Assembly: GCF_016859285.1 (NCBI RefSeq)
Contig: NC_053400.1
Span: 31,430,001 to 31,494,000 of the forward strand
DNA length: 64,000 nt
Source of the DNA: Xiphias gladius
Taxonomy: Eukaryota > Chordata > Actinopteri > Istiophoriformes > Xiphiidae
Reading direction: 5' to 3'
Below are positions 24,233 to 37,700 of this stretch, in pieces (positions within the stretch are counted from its first letter, which is position 1; the number at the start of each line of letters is the position of its first letter). A program made the position numbers and the translations under genes. The notes below the pieces were generated by a model. It saw only the letters and a program-made list of their open reading frames with translations, had not been told where the DNA came from and did no database searches.

Positions 24233-25112
24233 GTAAGTTAATCTCCTGTGTTAATCTTCAGAGAGTTAATAACAGCAGAGAGTGATTACCAGCCTGTGAT
24301 TTTAAACCTCCTGTTGCTCCCAATCTGTTCTGTTAGATTAGATTGTTATTTTGTATTGTCAGTGTCCATCTTCTGCAAACTGCTGCCAAGTACAAGTATC
24401 ACTATAAAAGACTATAACTGAAGTGTTACAACAATAGCTTTGGAAGCAGCTTAACAAAACTTTCCCCTTGAACCATCTCTGAAGAATGAGGCACTAAAAG
24501 TCTGTCGCCAGATGTTAAATCAATTTCTGTGGTTTTTACGGAAACTGATCCATTTTCCTCTGCAGGCTGTTTCTGAACTCCGCAGTCTTAATTTGATTTA
24601 TTGCCACTGGAGATGATCAGAAAAAAAATCAGTAGGACTCCACATCTGCCTATTAGTCTTGTACCATATGAGTCGATAGTGGTCTTGCACACGCAGATGA
24701 AAGAAAGTTCATGAATTGAAAAAGCCATTAGAATCAGAATAAAGAATTCAGAGTGGTTCTAAAAAAACATTTTGAACCTCATTGATTTGATGAGTTGGAT
24801 CAACCGCAAAGGGTCCTTTATGGCACGATTAAGGTCCCAAATAATGGTTCTGAAAATGGATCTTTGCCAAAAAAAAGGAAAAAAGGTGTTCCTTTACATT
24901 TGTGAGACAGTTTGACAATGTTGTGTCTGTTTCTCTTACCTCCCTTTGCCTTATGCACAACTCCAATCTAAAGCAGCCTTTCACGACAGACTACATATTA
25001 AATTTCTCATATTCATATAGTTTCATAAATGTGTTAATGATATGAGGCACGGTGCTATAATCGCCTTATGAGTCTGACATCTGTTTTCGCAGAGTAAGAA
25101 GAGGAAGCAGCC

Positions 25113-26300
25113 ATGTCAGAGAAGAAGCCACTAACCTCAGACACACGTCCCAAATGTGGCCTCCGCAGTTGGAGTGCAGACAGTTATGTTTGGCGGGGGA
25201 AGAAACGCTCCAGGAGCTCTCGCAGTGGGTTGAGTCCCGGAGGTCTGGAGGCAGCGGGGATGGAGGAGCTTGGAGTGCAGTCAACATCCTGTCCGAGGCG
25301 GCGCAGGGAGAGAAAGTGTAGCTGCAGCGCTCTCGACGATGCGTTGACGTCTGCAGACGTTGATGTAGTGTGTCGGAAGGCCTTGTCCCGACGCTCTCTG
25401 AGGCAGAAGTTTCAGGATGCTGTGGGACAGTGTTTTCCTCTGCGCTCTCATCATCACCACCATCACCATCACCATCATCCACCGGGCTCCTCACGACCCT
25501 TCTCAGTGCTCTTCTGGTCCAAACGCAAGATCCACGTCTCAGAGCTCATGCAGGACAAGTGTCCCTTCTCGCCAAAATCTGAACTGGCCCGATGCTGGCA
25601 CCTTATAAAAAATCAAGCCACCCTCCCAAGTGCCCTCAAGGACATGGAGGCTCCCCTCAAACCCAGCGTCTCATCTTCTTCTGCCTCCCCACCACAGACA
25701 CCTCTCTCCTGGGAGGACATCTGCTGCTCCCCTGGGCCTGGAAGCACCAGTCTGGAGGACTGGGACCCTTCTTGTCCACATGGGGGGGCAGAGGGCAGCT
25801 GCGGTCACACTGACTACATCCTGGTCCCAGATCTCCTCCAGATCAACAACAGCCCCTGTTACTGGGGTGTGTTGAACCGCTTTGAAGCAGAGGAGCTACT
25901 GGACGGCCAACCAGAGGGAACGTTTCTGCTCCGAGACTCTGCCCAGGATGAGTTCCTCTTCTCAGTCAGCTTTCGTCGCTACAGTCGCTCCCTGCATGCA
26001 CGCATTGAGCAGAACGGCAAGCGTTTCAGCTTTGATGTGCGTGACCCGTGTATGTACCGGGATCCCAGCGTGACAGGATTACTGAGACACTACAGTGACC
26101 CAACCACCTGCCTCTTCTTTGAGCCCCTCCTTTCCCGGCCGCTACTGAGGACCTTCCCTTTCTCCCTCCAGCACCTGTGCAGGGCTGTGATATGTAGCAG
26201 CACCACCTACCAGGGCATAAACAGCCTGCCGCTGCCACCTCAGCTCAGGGACTACCTCCGACAGTACCACATCAAGTGTGAGGGGGGCTGCGCTGTGTGA
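25113..26300 (+). CDS. socs4: Suppressor of cytokine signalling 4, single coding exon
   Basis: Complete 395-aa SOCS4 orthologue. SOCS4 is the substrate receptor of an elongin B/C-cullin 5 E3 ligase; in mammals it is linked to attenuation of EGF receptor and cytokine signalling. The SH2 domain starts near CYWG (residues 249-252), with FLLRDS at 271-276; Arg274 is the expected phosphotyrosine-binding arginine. The C-terminal SOCS box runs from about 343, with the BC box SLQHLCR and a Cul5-box-like LPLPPQL near 371. A conserved N-terminal block, SLRQKFQDAVGQCFPL, precedes KRKIHVSELMQDKCPF, both typical of SOCS4/SOCS5. SOCS4 rather than SOCS5 is chosen because of length (human about 440 aa) and the linked wdhd1 and gch1. 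The linker between this block and the SH2 domain is shorter than in human. His113-His122 form an uninterrupted ten-histidine run. The start lies 20 bases after a splice acceptor, so the whole frame sits in one exon. Confidence 0.96.
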   Translation: MSEKKPLTSDTRPKCGLRSWSADSYVWRGKKRSRSSRSGLSPGGLEAAGMEELGVQSTSCPRRRRERKCSCSALDDALTSADVDVVCRKALSRRSLRQKFQDAVGQCFPLRSHHHHHHHHHHPPGSSRPFSVLFWSKRKIHVSELMQDKCPFSPKSELARCWHLIKNQATLPSALKDMEAPLKPSVSSSSASPPQTPLSWEDICCSPGPGSTSLEDWDPSCPHGGAEGSCGHTDYILVPDLLQINNSPCYWGVLNRFEAEELLDGQPEGTFLLRDSAQDEFLFSVSFRRYSRSLHARIEQNGKRFSFDVRDPCMYRDPSVTGLLRHYSDPTTCLFFEPLLSRPLLRTFPFSLQHLCRAVICSSTTYQGINSLPLPPQLRDYLRQYHIKCEGGCAV

Positions 26301-27670
26301 TGGACAAAACAGGCCTCATACCATGGAAGGCAAAAGACAGGACAAACAAAGGCAGGTGCTTCCGGCAAAGAATTCGGCAATTCCAAGTAGCTTTGCTGTT
26401 GCAAATCTTTCAAGAGACGGAACAATCAAACCTACAAAGGATCGTCAGCCTTGTCTATAGGTCTGCATCCATATACTTTATGAAAACATGGACGTAATGT
26501 CTCCTACGTCATCCTTCAGGACTCAGGGCTGGTTTGGACCCTGGATTTGGGGGTTGTGTCCTTGACAGTTACCGGAGCCAGGGTCAAGCTGTGAGCTGGG
26601 ATACACTGGGACATCTGTAATTAAGCAAACACAGCGCAAAACATTAGCCTCACTACCCTAAATGGAGTAGGTATGAAAGTAGGTATTCAATTTTAACCCC
26701 CACTTTCTGTGGAATATTTACTCTTGAAGTTGGAGCACTTTCCCTTTGACATCAATTCAATCAGAGTTGTCTTGTATGGGCGACTAGGATCTCTAGTGGC
26801 CACTTGAGGAACTGCACCTTTAATGGTCCCTGGCTGGGACCAAACCTTCTTTCATGTACCTTAATATCATAAAATGTGATGCTTTGCTATGGCCTTGTCC
26901 TGCACACACACCAGTGCTGTCATCTAGTTCTATCCAGACATTATTATCTCTGACCTCTGCCCGTGTTACGGGTGAAGTGGTACGGAGCGGTCCTTTCCAA
27001 CATGGCCATATAGCTGAAAATCTGTGGTAGTCTAACTAATCCATCCATCCATCCATTAGCTTTACCCGCTTAACCTCAAGAAGTCCAGTTAATTACAAAT
27101 ATCAAACCACATCTCTCTCCAAAGACTTAGTGTGAGTTTTTATCTGGTTTGCAAAATGGGTTCAGGGAATATGGGTGAGAGAAAGGGACGTTGTTGATAA
27201 CTTGATTCAAATTCCCCAAACGACACCAATGTCCCCTCTTTTAAAACCTTTCAGCAGCGTCTCGTAACAAACACAGATGTCAGCTTTCTGTTGAAGAAGA
27301 CTTGAACTCATTCAATCGGACTGCCTTCTCCTCTGCAGCCACAAGATGGAAGCACAGCTGCACTGATCAGAGGTTTGGGAAGGCTCCATCTGCCTGGCGT
27401 GTCTGTCTTCACACTACTGGGCTGCTTCTGTACCGTCGGGTCTTAGCCGAAAGCCCCTCTGTAAATCGGCATTTTAACATCAGTTATGCCTCTGCAGCTT
27501 TCACAGGTATGGTTGTTGAAAAACTGTGTTATTGGTGGAGTGGAGTACGGTACACATATAGGACTAAGCACTATCCTCTAAGTATCTGAATCACTGTGAT
27601 GCCCCATTCAAAGTTATGTTGTATTCACCTCACTGATACACTAACCAATAAATGCCATTTACACTGCCAC
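26301..27670 (+). other. socs4: Probable socs4 3' UTR
   Basis: The first good polyadenylation signal after the stop is AATAAA at 27647-27652, giving a 3' UTR of about 1.37 kb. Within it I see a (CCAT)n tract near 27044-27057 and no competing gene. The open frame at 27302-27589 has no recognised similarity. Confidence 0.5.
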
Positions 27671-28916
27671 TGAGTGTTTCTCAGGTTTTTTGACAACCCC
27701 GGGCCAATTTAACGGTGCAGCGTAAGTCATGCTTCTCCGCGCCCGTTCCTGCTGCAGCTGTGGCATGCGTCACAATCAGACGGGCTAACGGTATGAAAAA
27801 TGCTGCTTTTGAAGTATCAGACTGAAACAATTCATCCCGCCCTCTGCAAAGGACACCTCTAAATGCCAGCGCTTCACCAGAGCAAATGGAGAGATAAGGA
27901 CATGAAAAAGACTATTCCCCCTCATAACTTGAGGTTGTTCGATCGATTCGTGTGTCGTTCGGCCTCCCTCTCTCCATAACTAGGAGTGTTAAAAAAAAAT
28001 CTGCCCACACGCGGCTTGTGTGAAGACAAAACGGTGCGTGAAATTGTCACCATACAGCTGTTAGGTTTTCAGGTGCAAACAATATTTTCCTCTTCAGTAC
28101 TTGTCATAAAGATATCATAGCATTTTACTTAAACACGCTTGAGTGAATTGGCTGGTCTGTTGTGTTCTTTTTTTTCCATGAATGCTCTCCTACTCTTTCA
28201 GTTTAGACATGGGGACTTAAAGCTTCTTTGGTCTACAGAGTTAGGATGTTAGCCCCTTTGCTTTTAGTGTGCTGTTGGACAGCTGAACAAAACTGAGGCT
28301 CAGTCAAGCCTTAAGTAAATTCGTTTTAAACCTAAATGCTTAGCCACAGTACCCTCAGACCATCTCACAACTAAGAGCTGTTGTTCCAACTAAAGGCTCA
28401 ATATGGAAGACATTTTCACATGTCACAAATAAAAATAACATAGTTAATGGTGACCAAATACCATTTGGCTGCTTCGCTTTGAGGGTACTGGTGTTGAAGT
28501 TGCTGGCTTAGCGTTACACTGCCATGGTTTACTGGGATGCTTGAACAGAACGGCGCTATTGTTAAAGTTATTAGTAACAACTGTGCTTTTCCTACTATGA
28601 CGGACCAAAACGTCTGCTGTGAAGAAGCAAAATTCTGTGGCTTTCTACCAGTGTTGGACCAGGAGGGGGAAAGAGCTCGGAGGGAAAAGACACGGCAGAA
28701 ACGCTTGGAAAAATAAATCCGCTTTTGTTTGACTCATCACTCACTCGGTTTTTCCCTGTAAAATCCCTTTAGCTGTTAAATTCTTCCATAATATAAAGGC
28801 TCTCTGCTGGCGAGGACAGAGGATTCAGGTCAAATAAACAGGTTTTTTGTCTCAAAGAGATTTAATTTACCTTGAATACAGTAACTTAGTCCTACTATAA
28901 GGGGAACTCCACTGAC

Positions 28917-28918
<2 letters not shown>
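27671..28918. other. Intergenic sequence between socs4 and wdhd1
   Basis: No gene or clear repeat recognised. Confidence 0.45.

Positions 28919-29003
<85 letters not shown>
28919..29003. repeat. Pure (CA)n microsatellite
   Basis: About 42 uninterrupted CA units. Confidence 0.98.
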
Positions 29004-29006
<3 letters not shown>

Positions 29007-29149
29007 AAGTCCTCAGTATTGGTTGAAAGCCTTTGTCACTTATTTATGGCTTTTCATTATATTCAGGACTCGGGGTGACTTGGATTTCTTCTTTTGCAGT
29101 TGTCATGGCCTTTCGCTCCAAAGAGCGCCTTTGTTCATGCTTTTTCTGC

Positions 29150-29390
29150 TTCTTGTTACCTCTGCCAAGGAGGTTATGTTTTCCCCTGTGTCTGTTTGTT
29201 GGTTTGTTTGTTGGTTTGAACCTATTTGCGTCAAACTGGGTGGAGGGGTGGGGCATGTGCCAGGGAAGAACCCATAACACTCGGGGGAAGATCTGGATCA
29301 TTTACCATGAATTTGAATTTTTTTCTCTTAAGTGTGGTGTACGTTGTTTGACATTGGACTTGGCGGAGGTCTGCGCTCTACTGAGCGCCA
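29150..29390. mobile_element. Dispersed repeat with 'cctctgccaaggaggttatgtttt' and 'ttggcggaggtctgcgctct' ends
   Basis: Starts with CCTCTGCCAAGGAGGTTATG (29158-29177) and ends with a GGCGGAGGTCTGCGCTC block (29363-29379). I know this arrangement as a short interspersed element found widely in fish. The two ends are partly complementary (CCTCTGCCAAG versus CTTGGCGGAGG), so it may be a MITE. Open frames on either strand here belong to the repeat. Confidence 0.65.
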
Positions 29391-31439
29391 TTATAGTTTA
29401 CTAAGCAAAGATGCACTTTTTTCGCTATTTGAGTACCACTCAGCTTGTGAAAACAGCTGTTAGGCTAGTTGTTGCATTATGGGACATGTACGATCCGGCA
29501 TTTTTTGAGCTCGGGATATTTCAGCCCGTGCAGCTTCACCTTGACCATTAAACACATTGTCTCGTGTGAGTCCCTCAGCCGTGTGGGAGTGCAATAACTG
29601 GTGGAGGTAATCAAGAACTAGACGACTTTCTGCAGCCGATGAACTTAGACCTCTATCTCACACCCCCTTTGTCAGTGTCTTTGTCTGCATACAAGTCAAC
29701 GCTCAGTCAGTGGACAGAGGCAAGAGCCACATCTATTGATTTTCCGGGACCACATACATGAAATATTAATGTAATCTTGTATGATCCGGTTAGCGAGCAT
29801 CATTTTTCAGCAGCTCACAGCCGCGTAACATTTGGCATCCAAAGCTGAGGAATGAAACATTGGTTGTAATTTTTTGAGTTCGTCCGGGACTGCTTTAATC
29901 ATCCACGTGCAGCCTAAACCACACGTATAGGGCCTCAGGCCAGTTGTACACGTCCACACTTTGAGCCTCGCTGATCCTTGTACTCTATCAGAGTTTTCAG
30001 TGATGTAATAGTTAGACCCCCAGTTGTCTGGCAGCAGACTGCTTCCTGTTGCACTAATCAAATCCTCCCCTGAGATGCTGCTCAAACGGGCGAGTGGAGG
30101 TTGTCTTTGGAAGACTGCAAGAGCCAAGAGGTACATAGTATACTGTATATTAATAGCTGCTCAAATGACTAAATAATTAAATGAAAAGCATTAGTGAGTG
30201 AATATTTGTTTCTGGGTGGGTTTGTTTGACCTCTCACCCTCACATCTGGTGCCTTTAGGCGCTACTGCAGTGTGAAAAAGAGGCGTGAGATACAAAATGT
30301 TAAGCTGACTCTGACGTGCTGTGAGGAGTCTTTTGTATCTGTGGAATGAGAGAGTGATCGCGAATGAAAAAAGGCTCCTCACTTCCCAGCATGAAACAGA
30401 CTCAATTATAAATCAAATCTCGATTTGGTTGATTTCAATACGAATAGACTGTAAAGAAACTAAACAAGTCTGACACAGTATTTTTTTTTTTTTAAATTTA
30501 TCAATTAAAAAAAACAAAAAAATCAAACAATACGAAAACAAAAGTGTAATAATTGAACACAACAACTTCCAATACTTCACCAGATTTAAATTTGATACGA
30601 TCTGGCTTCGGAGTAGATGTTCGTGACACTCTGCAAATTGTTCCTTATTTGTAGGGAAAAACAGGTACCAACCTAAATTGTGAGTAATAATGGGGTATTT
30701 GTTGCTCGGTATTTGATGATTTAAGAGGTGTACCCATCAGCAACATAGCTTTAGTGTCTGCTGTCCTTCTCTAGCTGGGTGCTTATTCAAGACTTCTGTC
30801 GTTCTTTATAAAGAAAGGAGCCCCCTTTTCGGCAGCTTTCAATTTGTCGAGTTTGGAAGAGGAGACAAAGTAGACTACGTAATATTACACATTGACATCT
30901 TGTAGACTCAGCTTTGGGGGAATAATGACGGGCCAAATAACTGTCAGACTCACCGATCGTGACGGGACTCTTGTGATGGAATGATACGACCTTGCCCAAG
31001 GTTTTTTTTTTTCTTTGTGTTAACTACTTGACACACTGAAAAAAATAATAAAATTTAATTAAAAAATAAATAAATTAAAAAGAACACCTTGACAACAAAC
31101 GAGCTCAATATTAACTGCAACGAGCTGGATTTTGACCCAGAGTTCCTCTTCAAGACCGGGACCACAGGATGGAAGCGGGAGAGTTGATAATAAAACTCCA
31201 GTAGTGCAAATTTGTTTTTTTTGTGTGTTTTTCTAATACATTAGTGATTAAATAAATTATTTTGACTGAAATCGAGTACACTTGAGGCTCCTGGGGCCCC
31301 TGAGGGTCCCGGTTTCTCAACTCTGCCCTCACGTCAACATTTAGATAATAAATATTAAGTTACCGAATTGAATCTTGTCATTTTCGACAGCATTTGCCTC
31401 AATGATCCCAGAAAAAAAAGAAATAAAAATAACGACTGA
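29391..31439. other. Intergenic sequence upstream of wdhd1
   Basis: AT-rich, with a T run at 30481-30493 and A/T-rich low complexity at 31040-31085. No supported exon. Confidence 0.45.
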
Positions 31440-31602
31440 ATCCGGCTCACGCTGTGCGTCTCGGGCGTAGGAGGCGGGGTTTGGAGAGTTGCGTCATGAC
31501 GCGGTGGCGGGAGTCGTGACGCCGCGTTTCCTTGTTTTCAACGCAGCGCGGGAGATCGAGGAGGCGAAGGATCGAGTCCGCGGAGTCGCCCCGGGAAAAG
31601 CT
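31440..31602 (+). promoter_or_regulatory. wdhd1: wdhd1 CpG promoter and putative 5' UTR exon
   Basis: CpG-dense and TATA-less. It holds a GC box (GAGGCGGGG, 31471-31479), a perfect 12-bp palindrome GCGTCATGACGC at 31491-31502 made of two TGACGC CRE/ATF-like half-sites, and another TGACGCCGCG near 31517. A donor GTGAGT at 31603 and an acceptor CTCTGCCCGCCAG ending at 31851 suggest a non-coding first exon ending at 31602, with the start codon 18 bp into the next exon. The exact start site is not determined. Confidence 0.6.
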
Positions 31603-31868
31603 GTGAGTCGCCCTACCGCCTCGATCCCAGACCGTGACCCGGTCTGGTCTGAATTCTCCGTCCGGCCCGAGGCAGACGTCTCGGGCCGCGCGCGAGTTCG
31701 AATTAGCGCCGTCTTGCTAGCCTCCGCGCGACCCCTGGGCGAGCGGGTCGACCGTCGCACAGATGGGTCACGACTGCGGCGTTGTTGTCGTGTGTCAGAC
31801 CTGCCCCGACCCCGCTCGCTGACTTCTGCTCTTTCTCCCTCTGCCCGCCAGTCTGCCGGTTCGTGAAA

Positions 31869-32243
31869 ATGCCGTGTGAGAGGAAGCCGATGCGCTACGG
31901 TCACTCCGAGGGGCACACCGAGGTCTGCTTCGATGACCTGGGGAGGTAAGTCGGGCGTTCCCGCAGAGCAGCGGCGGACTGAGTGTTCAGATGCCGCGGT
32001 TCCACTACCCCGGGGCCAGGTCAGAGACCCGCGGTCCGAATTTGACCAAAGAAAAAGTTCATCAGCGAAATGTACTCAAAGTATCAGAAGTAGAAGCAGC
32101 TGTTCTCTTTTGGTAGGTCAGTGTAGTCGCTCAGCTGCCAGTTTATTAGGAACACCTAGTCAAGACTGATGCAGCCTAATACGGCAGTCCTGCAATATGT
32201 CCTCCTCCACGGGGGTAGAAATATTCGGCTTTGGATCTGTTCT

Positions 32244-32308
<65 letters not shown>

Positions 32309-34688
32309 GCATGTGCGTGCATGTGCCTAAATGTAAATGTGTTCAGTACAAAAGTCAGTTTGTGGCATTTTGTCCCGTCGATGAAATGCCTGCCAAATCC
32401 ACGCATTTGATGAAATGAATGCAGGAATCCACGAAGCGGACCTGCCCATTGATTTGCAGCTTTTCCAACATTTTACTGAATGCCATCAGAAGCGCTCCGT
32501 GCGGGAGAGCGACCTCCCTGCGTGGCCTCGGGGCGTGCGTTGTCGCGCTTCCCACCTCTAGCTGTGCGGAGTGATGGAAGGAATTCACCGGCCCAACCTC
32601 TAAACCATTGTGCCGCACAGTGCGCTTTGACTAGACGGTGCATTCAGCAGCTAGAGAAGTGTTACTACTTTCTAAAAAAGACTAAACAATCCCTGTTTGT
32701 TTTGTTTTTTCTTCTTGCCCAAATCTGACCTTGATCAATTTTTCCTCAGGTTCATTGTAACCTGTGGGAATGATGGAGATGTTCGGATATGGGAGAGTCT
32801 GGATGACGACGACCCGAAGTTCATCACTGTCGGTGAAAAGGCTTACTCTCTGGCGCTCAAGGTCGGTCATCCGCCGCCCTCTGGCGGGTTTAGGTTGTCT
32901 TGGGATCCGCGATCCGCGACCCGCCATGTGCGATTGATTTCTACTTTGCAATGAATGAGCGGTGGACCGAGACGTGTTCTTTCCTCCACAGAACGGCAAG
33001 CTGGTGACGGCGAGCTCCAACAACACAGTGCAGATCCACACGTTTCCCGACGGGGATCCGGATGGCATCTTGACCCGGTTCACCACCAACGCCACGCACG
33101 TCACCTTCAACAGCAGCGGCTCGAGAGTCGCTGCTGGATCCAGGTACGCAGGATAGTGGACTGACCTGAAAAAAAACTGTGGGAAGTGTTTCGAATTAAA
33201 CGATAACAGCATACGTGGAGGCAGGTGAAGAGTGCAAGCCAGGCTCTGTCCAAATGTGGTAAAATTCACCTGCCACCGCCTCTAAAGCCCCTAGTTAATG
33301 AACCATATCTCCTTAGTTTAAACCGTACTACAGAAACGTGCGGTTTTATGTGGAGTTATGCGCCGTAACTATTTGAGTCGCCACTGGTTGCCTGACACCA
33401 GGACAACAGGTACATCACATGACGCCGCAGCAAAGAACAAACTGCTGTTTTTACATCTCTGTTTTCGCACGGTGATGGCAGGCCTTCCCTTTTTTACCCT
33501 TGGACAGAGCCAGCTGTTTTCCCCCCCGTTTCCACTCTCCCAGCTAAGCTGAGCTAACCAGCTGCTGGCCGATTGTTCACATTTGGGGTCCAGACATGAG
33601 AGTGGTAGCGGTTTCCTCACCCAACTCCCAGCAGGAAAGCGAATAAGCGTGTTTCCCAAAACATCACACTTGTCCCTTTTGATAGTAATAGATGTTCTGT
33701 GCTGAACATCTGTACCAACTCAGCCTCTGGACACCTGATTTACGCCTAATTTCTATTTTGAAAATCAGATTTACAGAACTGCGCAAAGGTTTTGGGCAAT
33801 AAAAGTAAAGTGCTAACGCTTTCAAAAATAATGCCATGAAATGTTTTTATTTATCAATTAACTTCAGACAGTGTGCAGGTCCTAGTCCCAGGTACACAGT
33901 TTTTTCAAAGGGCTTGGCAGGTGGGTTTTTCCAAGCATCTCGGAGAACTTGCCCCAGTTCTTCTGTGGATCTAGGCTGTCTCAGTGTCTCCTGTCTCTTC
34001 AGACTGAGTCCGTGATGCCGAAGATCAGGGCTCTGGGAAAGGCCAGACCACCTGTTGCAGGGCTCTTTGTTCTTCTTGTCTCTGAAGACAGCTCTTCATG
34101 ACTCCGGCTGTGTGTTTGAGGTTGTTGTCTCGTGCTGCAGAGTGAATTTGGGACCATTCAGACGCCTCCCTGATGGTATAAGAATCTAAAACATCTAAAG
34201 AGCCTGAAACTATTATTGCACATCTGCCCAAACCTCGGCCCAATATAGAAAAAAACTGCAGTTCTGTCAAAAAAGTAGGTTGGTGTCATCACTGGCAGAC
34301 TCTTATCAGTCATTGATATTTGCACAAACTGCTTCAAACTTGTTCAGAGCCACACCTACAATCACACACCGACTGGTCCATAACTGTGTGAAATCTCCAA
34401 TCATAAACAAGCCTCTGCCAAAAGAAAAAGACGTGGTACTGGAATTGTAAAGATATATCCAGTGATTTGGATGTCCAAAGATATAAATGAGATATTTTCC
34501 ACCGTTGATGTGATCTCAGTGCTGAAAGACGTGGCGGGTGTCACCTTTAGTTGGTCAAGCCGCGCACGTCCACTCCGCTCCGGCTTCTCCCGTTGCGGCT
34601 GATGAAGCTGTCGCGCGTCGTGCGAACTATGACTGACCCAGCCTATGATCTTATTAGGTTCGGTATTGTTGTTCCAGCACAGGATGGG

Positions 34689-34757
<69 letters not shown>

Positions 34758-37700
34758 GGTGTACCTGAATGATATTTCCACCGCACAGACAGAGCGGCGC
34801 TTTTGATTGGTTTATGATTAGTCTTGATCGGAGGTAAACGTCTGTTCGCTGGCAGAATTGATTTGCCCTAAACAGGTCTATCACGGCAATAGAAGCACAG
34901 AGCATGGCAGCCGTATTGATGCGGCTATTTTCACACTGGTAATTTCTGTTGTGATATTGATTGTAGAAATTCAGGCATCTGAGGCTGTTAGGCCGGATTT
35001 GGCATTTGCATTCTGGCAGACGCAGGAGGAAATCAGGATTATTTGGCTTCTCTTGTTCATTGACGTGACGATTAGCGCTCGTGCCGGTTCAAGCTGACGC
35101 GCCCTTTCCCCTCGATTCCGCCGCTGCTCGCTGGCATTCGCCTGCGTGTTAACACAGATTTACGGTTTGCACGTATTTATTCTCAATTTCTCTCTTCTCC
35201 TCAGTGACTTCATGGTTAAGGTGGTGGAGTTGTCGGACAGCAGCCAACAGAAAACGCTCCGGGGTCACGAAGCACCTGTCCTCGGTGTCGCCTTTGACCC
35301 CAAAGATGACTTCCTGGTGGGTAAACCTTCTCTCTGATGGCAGTAATGTAACGCTGAGGGTGTTTTCTGTTTGCGTGCTTTTTGTTATGCAGACCTTGAT
35401 GTCCGATGTGCACTCATGTAAATCCTGAATGCAGGTGAAACTCTGTGAGATGGTACATTGAGTTCTGCTGGACTTTTGTGGTGAATTACAATTAAATTGG
35501 CACAGACTCTCTGATTCTGTCCATAAAGCAACACCGGGAGAAAAAGCCTTTATGTGAAAAATCGACAAACACAACGCGTGAACTAGAAAAGTGTTGTTTG
35601 TTAATTTACCTCCTCCTGGAAGGTTATAATGTTCAGTTTGTGTTGAAGCTGTTTCAGAGAGGTGTCGATTCAACGGATTGTTTTGGAGGCTGCAGTTTGT
35701 GGGGCTGTTGAACTGCGTCGCGTTGTACGAAGAGGTGCTTCTATTATTTTGTCCAGCCCATTTATATCCATCAGGGCAGGCTAAATAACAGAAACACCTC
35801 TGTTGTGATGTTTTTTGTTTTTATTTTTTTTAACGGCGGAGCCGAACTGGCGGCAGAAAGTGACCGTGAGCAGCGTCAGGTGCCAGTTCACGACACAGGA
35901 AGATGGATTTACCGGACGCCTTCTCCAATTATTTTACTGATTTAGCCTGAACACAGGTTAAATAAGTACATATACTGGATCCACAGATTCCCCATTCATT
36001 CACTAAATGCTTGCGTAAATACTGAGTGACGTTATAGCTATGGTCTGTGGTTGCTGCTGTTACTAATTTATCATTATTAACTACATCGTGATTTCGCCGT
36101 GTGTGTGATAAACAGTGGAGATTTCATCAGTCCAGTCTGTCCGTTGAACGGCTTCCAACCATAAACGCCTGCCTGTAGCGTCTTCGAAGACGTTGTTCTA
36201 TAATCCTCCAACTGCACAAAGGGTTATTTTTTTTGTTTGTTTTTGTTTTGTTTTTTTCCCTCTTATTCTGGGATTCTCTTATTCGTATGTTAGTCGATGA
36301 ATCAATTAGTCAGGAGACAAAATTAATCGGCAACTATTTTGAGAGTCGATGAATTAGCTTAATCGATGAATCGGAGTAATTTGTGAAGCTGAAATGCCAA
36401 ACATTTACATGTTCCCACCCTTTTCAATGTAAGGATTTTCAGTTTTTCTGTGAACCGAATATTTTGGGCTTTTGGATTGTTGATCAGACAAAAAAACCGA
36501 CCCCCCCCCCCCCCCCAAATTTTCTGACATTTTATAGACCAAGCAACTAATTGATTAATAGAGAAAATCATTGTCACATTAATCTATAATGGAAAAACCT
36601 GGCTAGTTGCAGTCCTACTGTCTGTGTTGTTCTTGTTGAAAGGTGCGATACAAATATTCAATTACTCAATTCAATTACTGGAGCTGCCAAGAAGCTTTGA
36701 AATTGCTACTGTGGCTCAGATCGACAGATACTGTACGTTGTTGTTGAATGCTGCCAAAAAAAACCCCCCAAAAAACAGCAACATAACAACAGAGAATGAT
36801 TTTTGGACGGAAAACCTCAGAATCATGTTTCAGCTTTTGAGAAAGATCGATGAGAAAATGGATTTGACGCACATTTTCAGTCTGTTTAACCTTCAGTCTT
36901 CTAAAAGCCGCACTGTTATCAGGCGGCTAACATCACATCAGTATATCACCACGGCATAATTCCACTCAAAGACTTATGGGGGATGAATTAGCTCTGTTTG
37001 TAAAGGTGCAAATGCATCATGTTTGTGTGGATAACATTTGACCCTAAGTTGACGTGAACTGTTTTGACCTAAAAACAACATAAACGAAACTTGGTCTGCT
37101 TTTTTTCCCCAGGCATCCTCCAGCTGCGACGGCTCTGTCGTGGTGTGGAATATCGAGGAGCAGGTATGTCGGTGTTTTTCGCGCACCTCGCTTTTTTTAT
37201 TTTTTATATTTTTACATGCTCTCCATCTGGCCAGTCTGTCGGATGCCGATTTTCTCTGTGTCCCCTCAGACTCAGGTGATCAGTTGGCCTCTGCTGCAGA
37301 AGACCAATGACGTCAGTAATGCGAAGTCCCTGTGTCGGCTGGCCTGGCAGCCCAGGATGGCAAAGGTCAGTGACGCGACTCTTTGACTCACCCTTTAGTT
37401 CCCGCTCCGGTTTATTGGCAGAGCGCGGCGTCTACTGCTACGTGTCAGTCTCTCCAGCATTTATTCTTCCTCAGTGCAAACCACATCAGTGATTAATCAA
37501 TGTAAAAAAACTGATGATGATCTAAGAGGCCGAACAGAACACTAATCTTGAAGTAACAGAAAAATTGTCTGTGTGTACACCCAGTTTCTAGCGGTTCCTG
37601 TGGACACGAAGGTGCACCTGTACGAGCGAGGGTCCTGGGATCATGCGAGCACTCTGTCTGACGATCTGCTCACACGGGTGAGATCCAGTCAATTACACAC

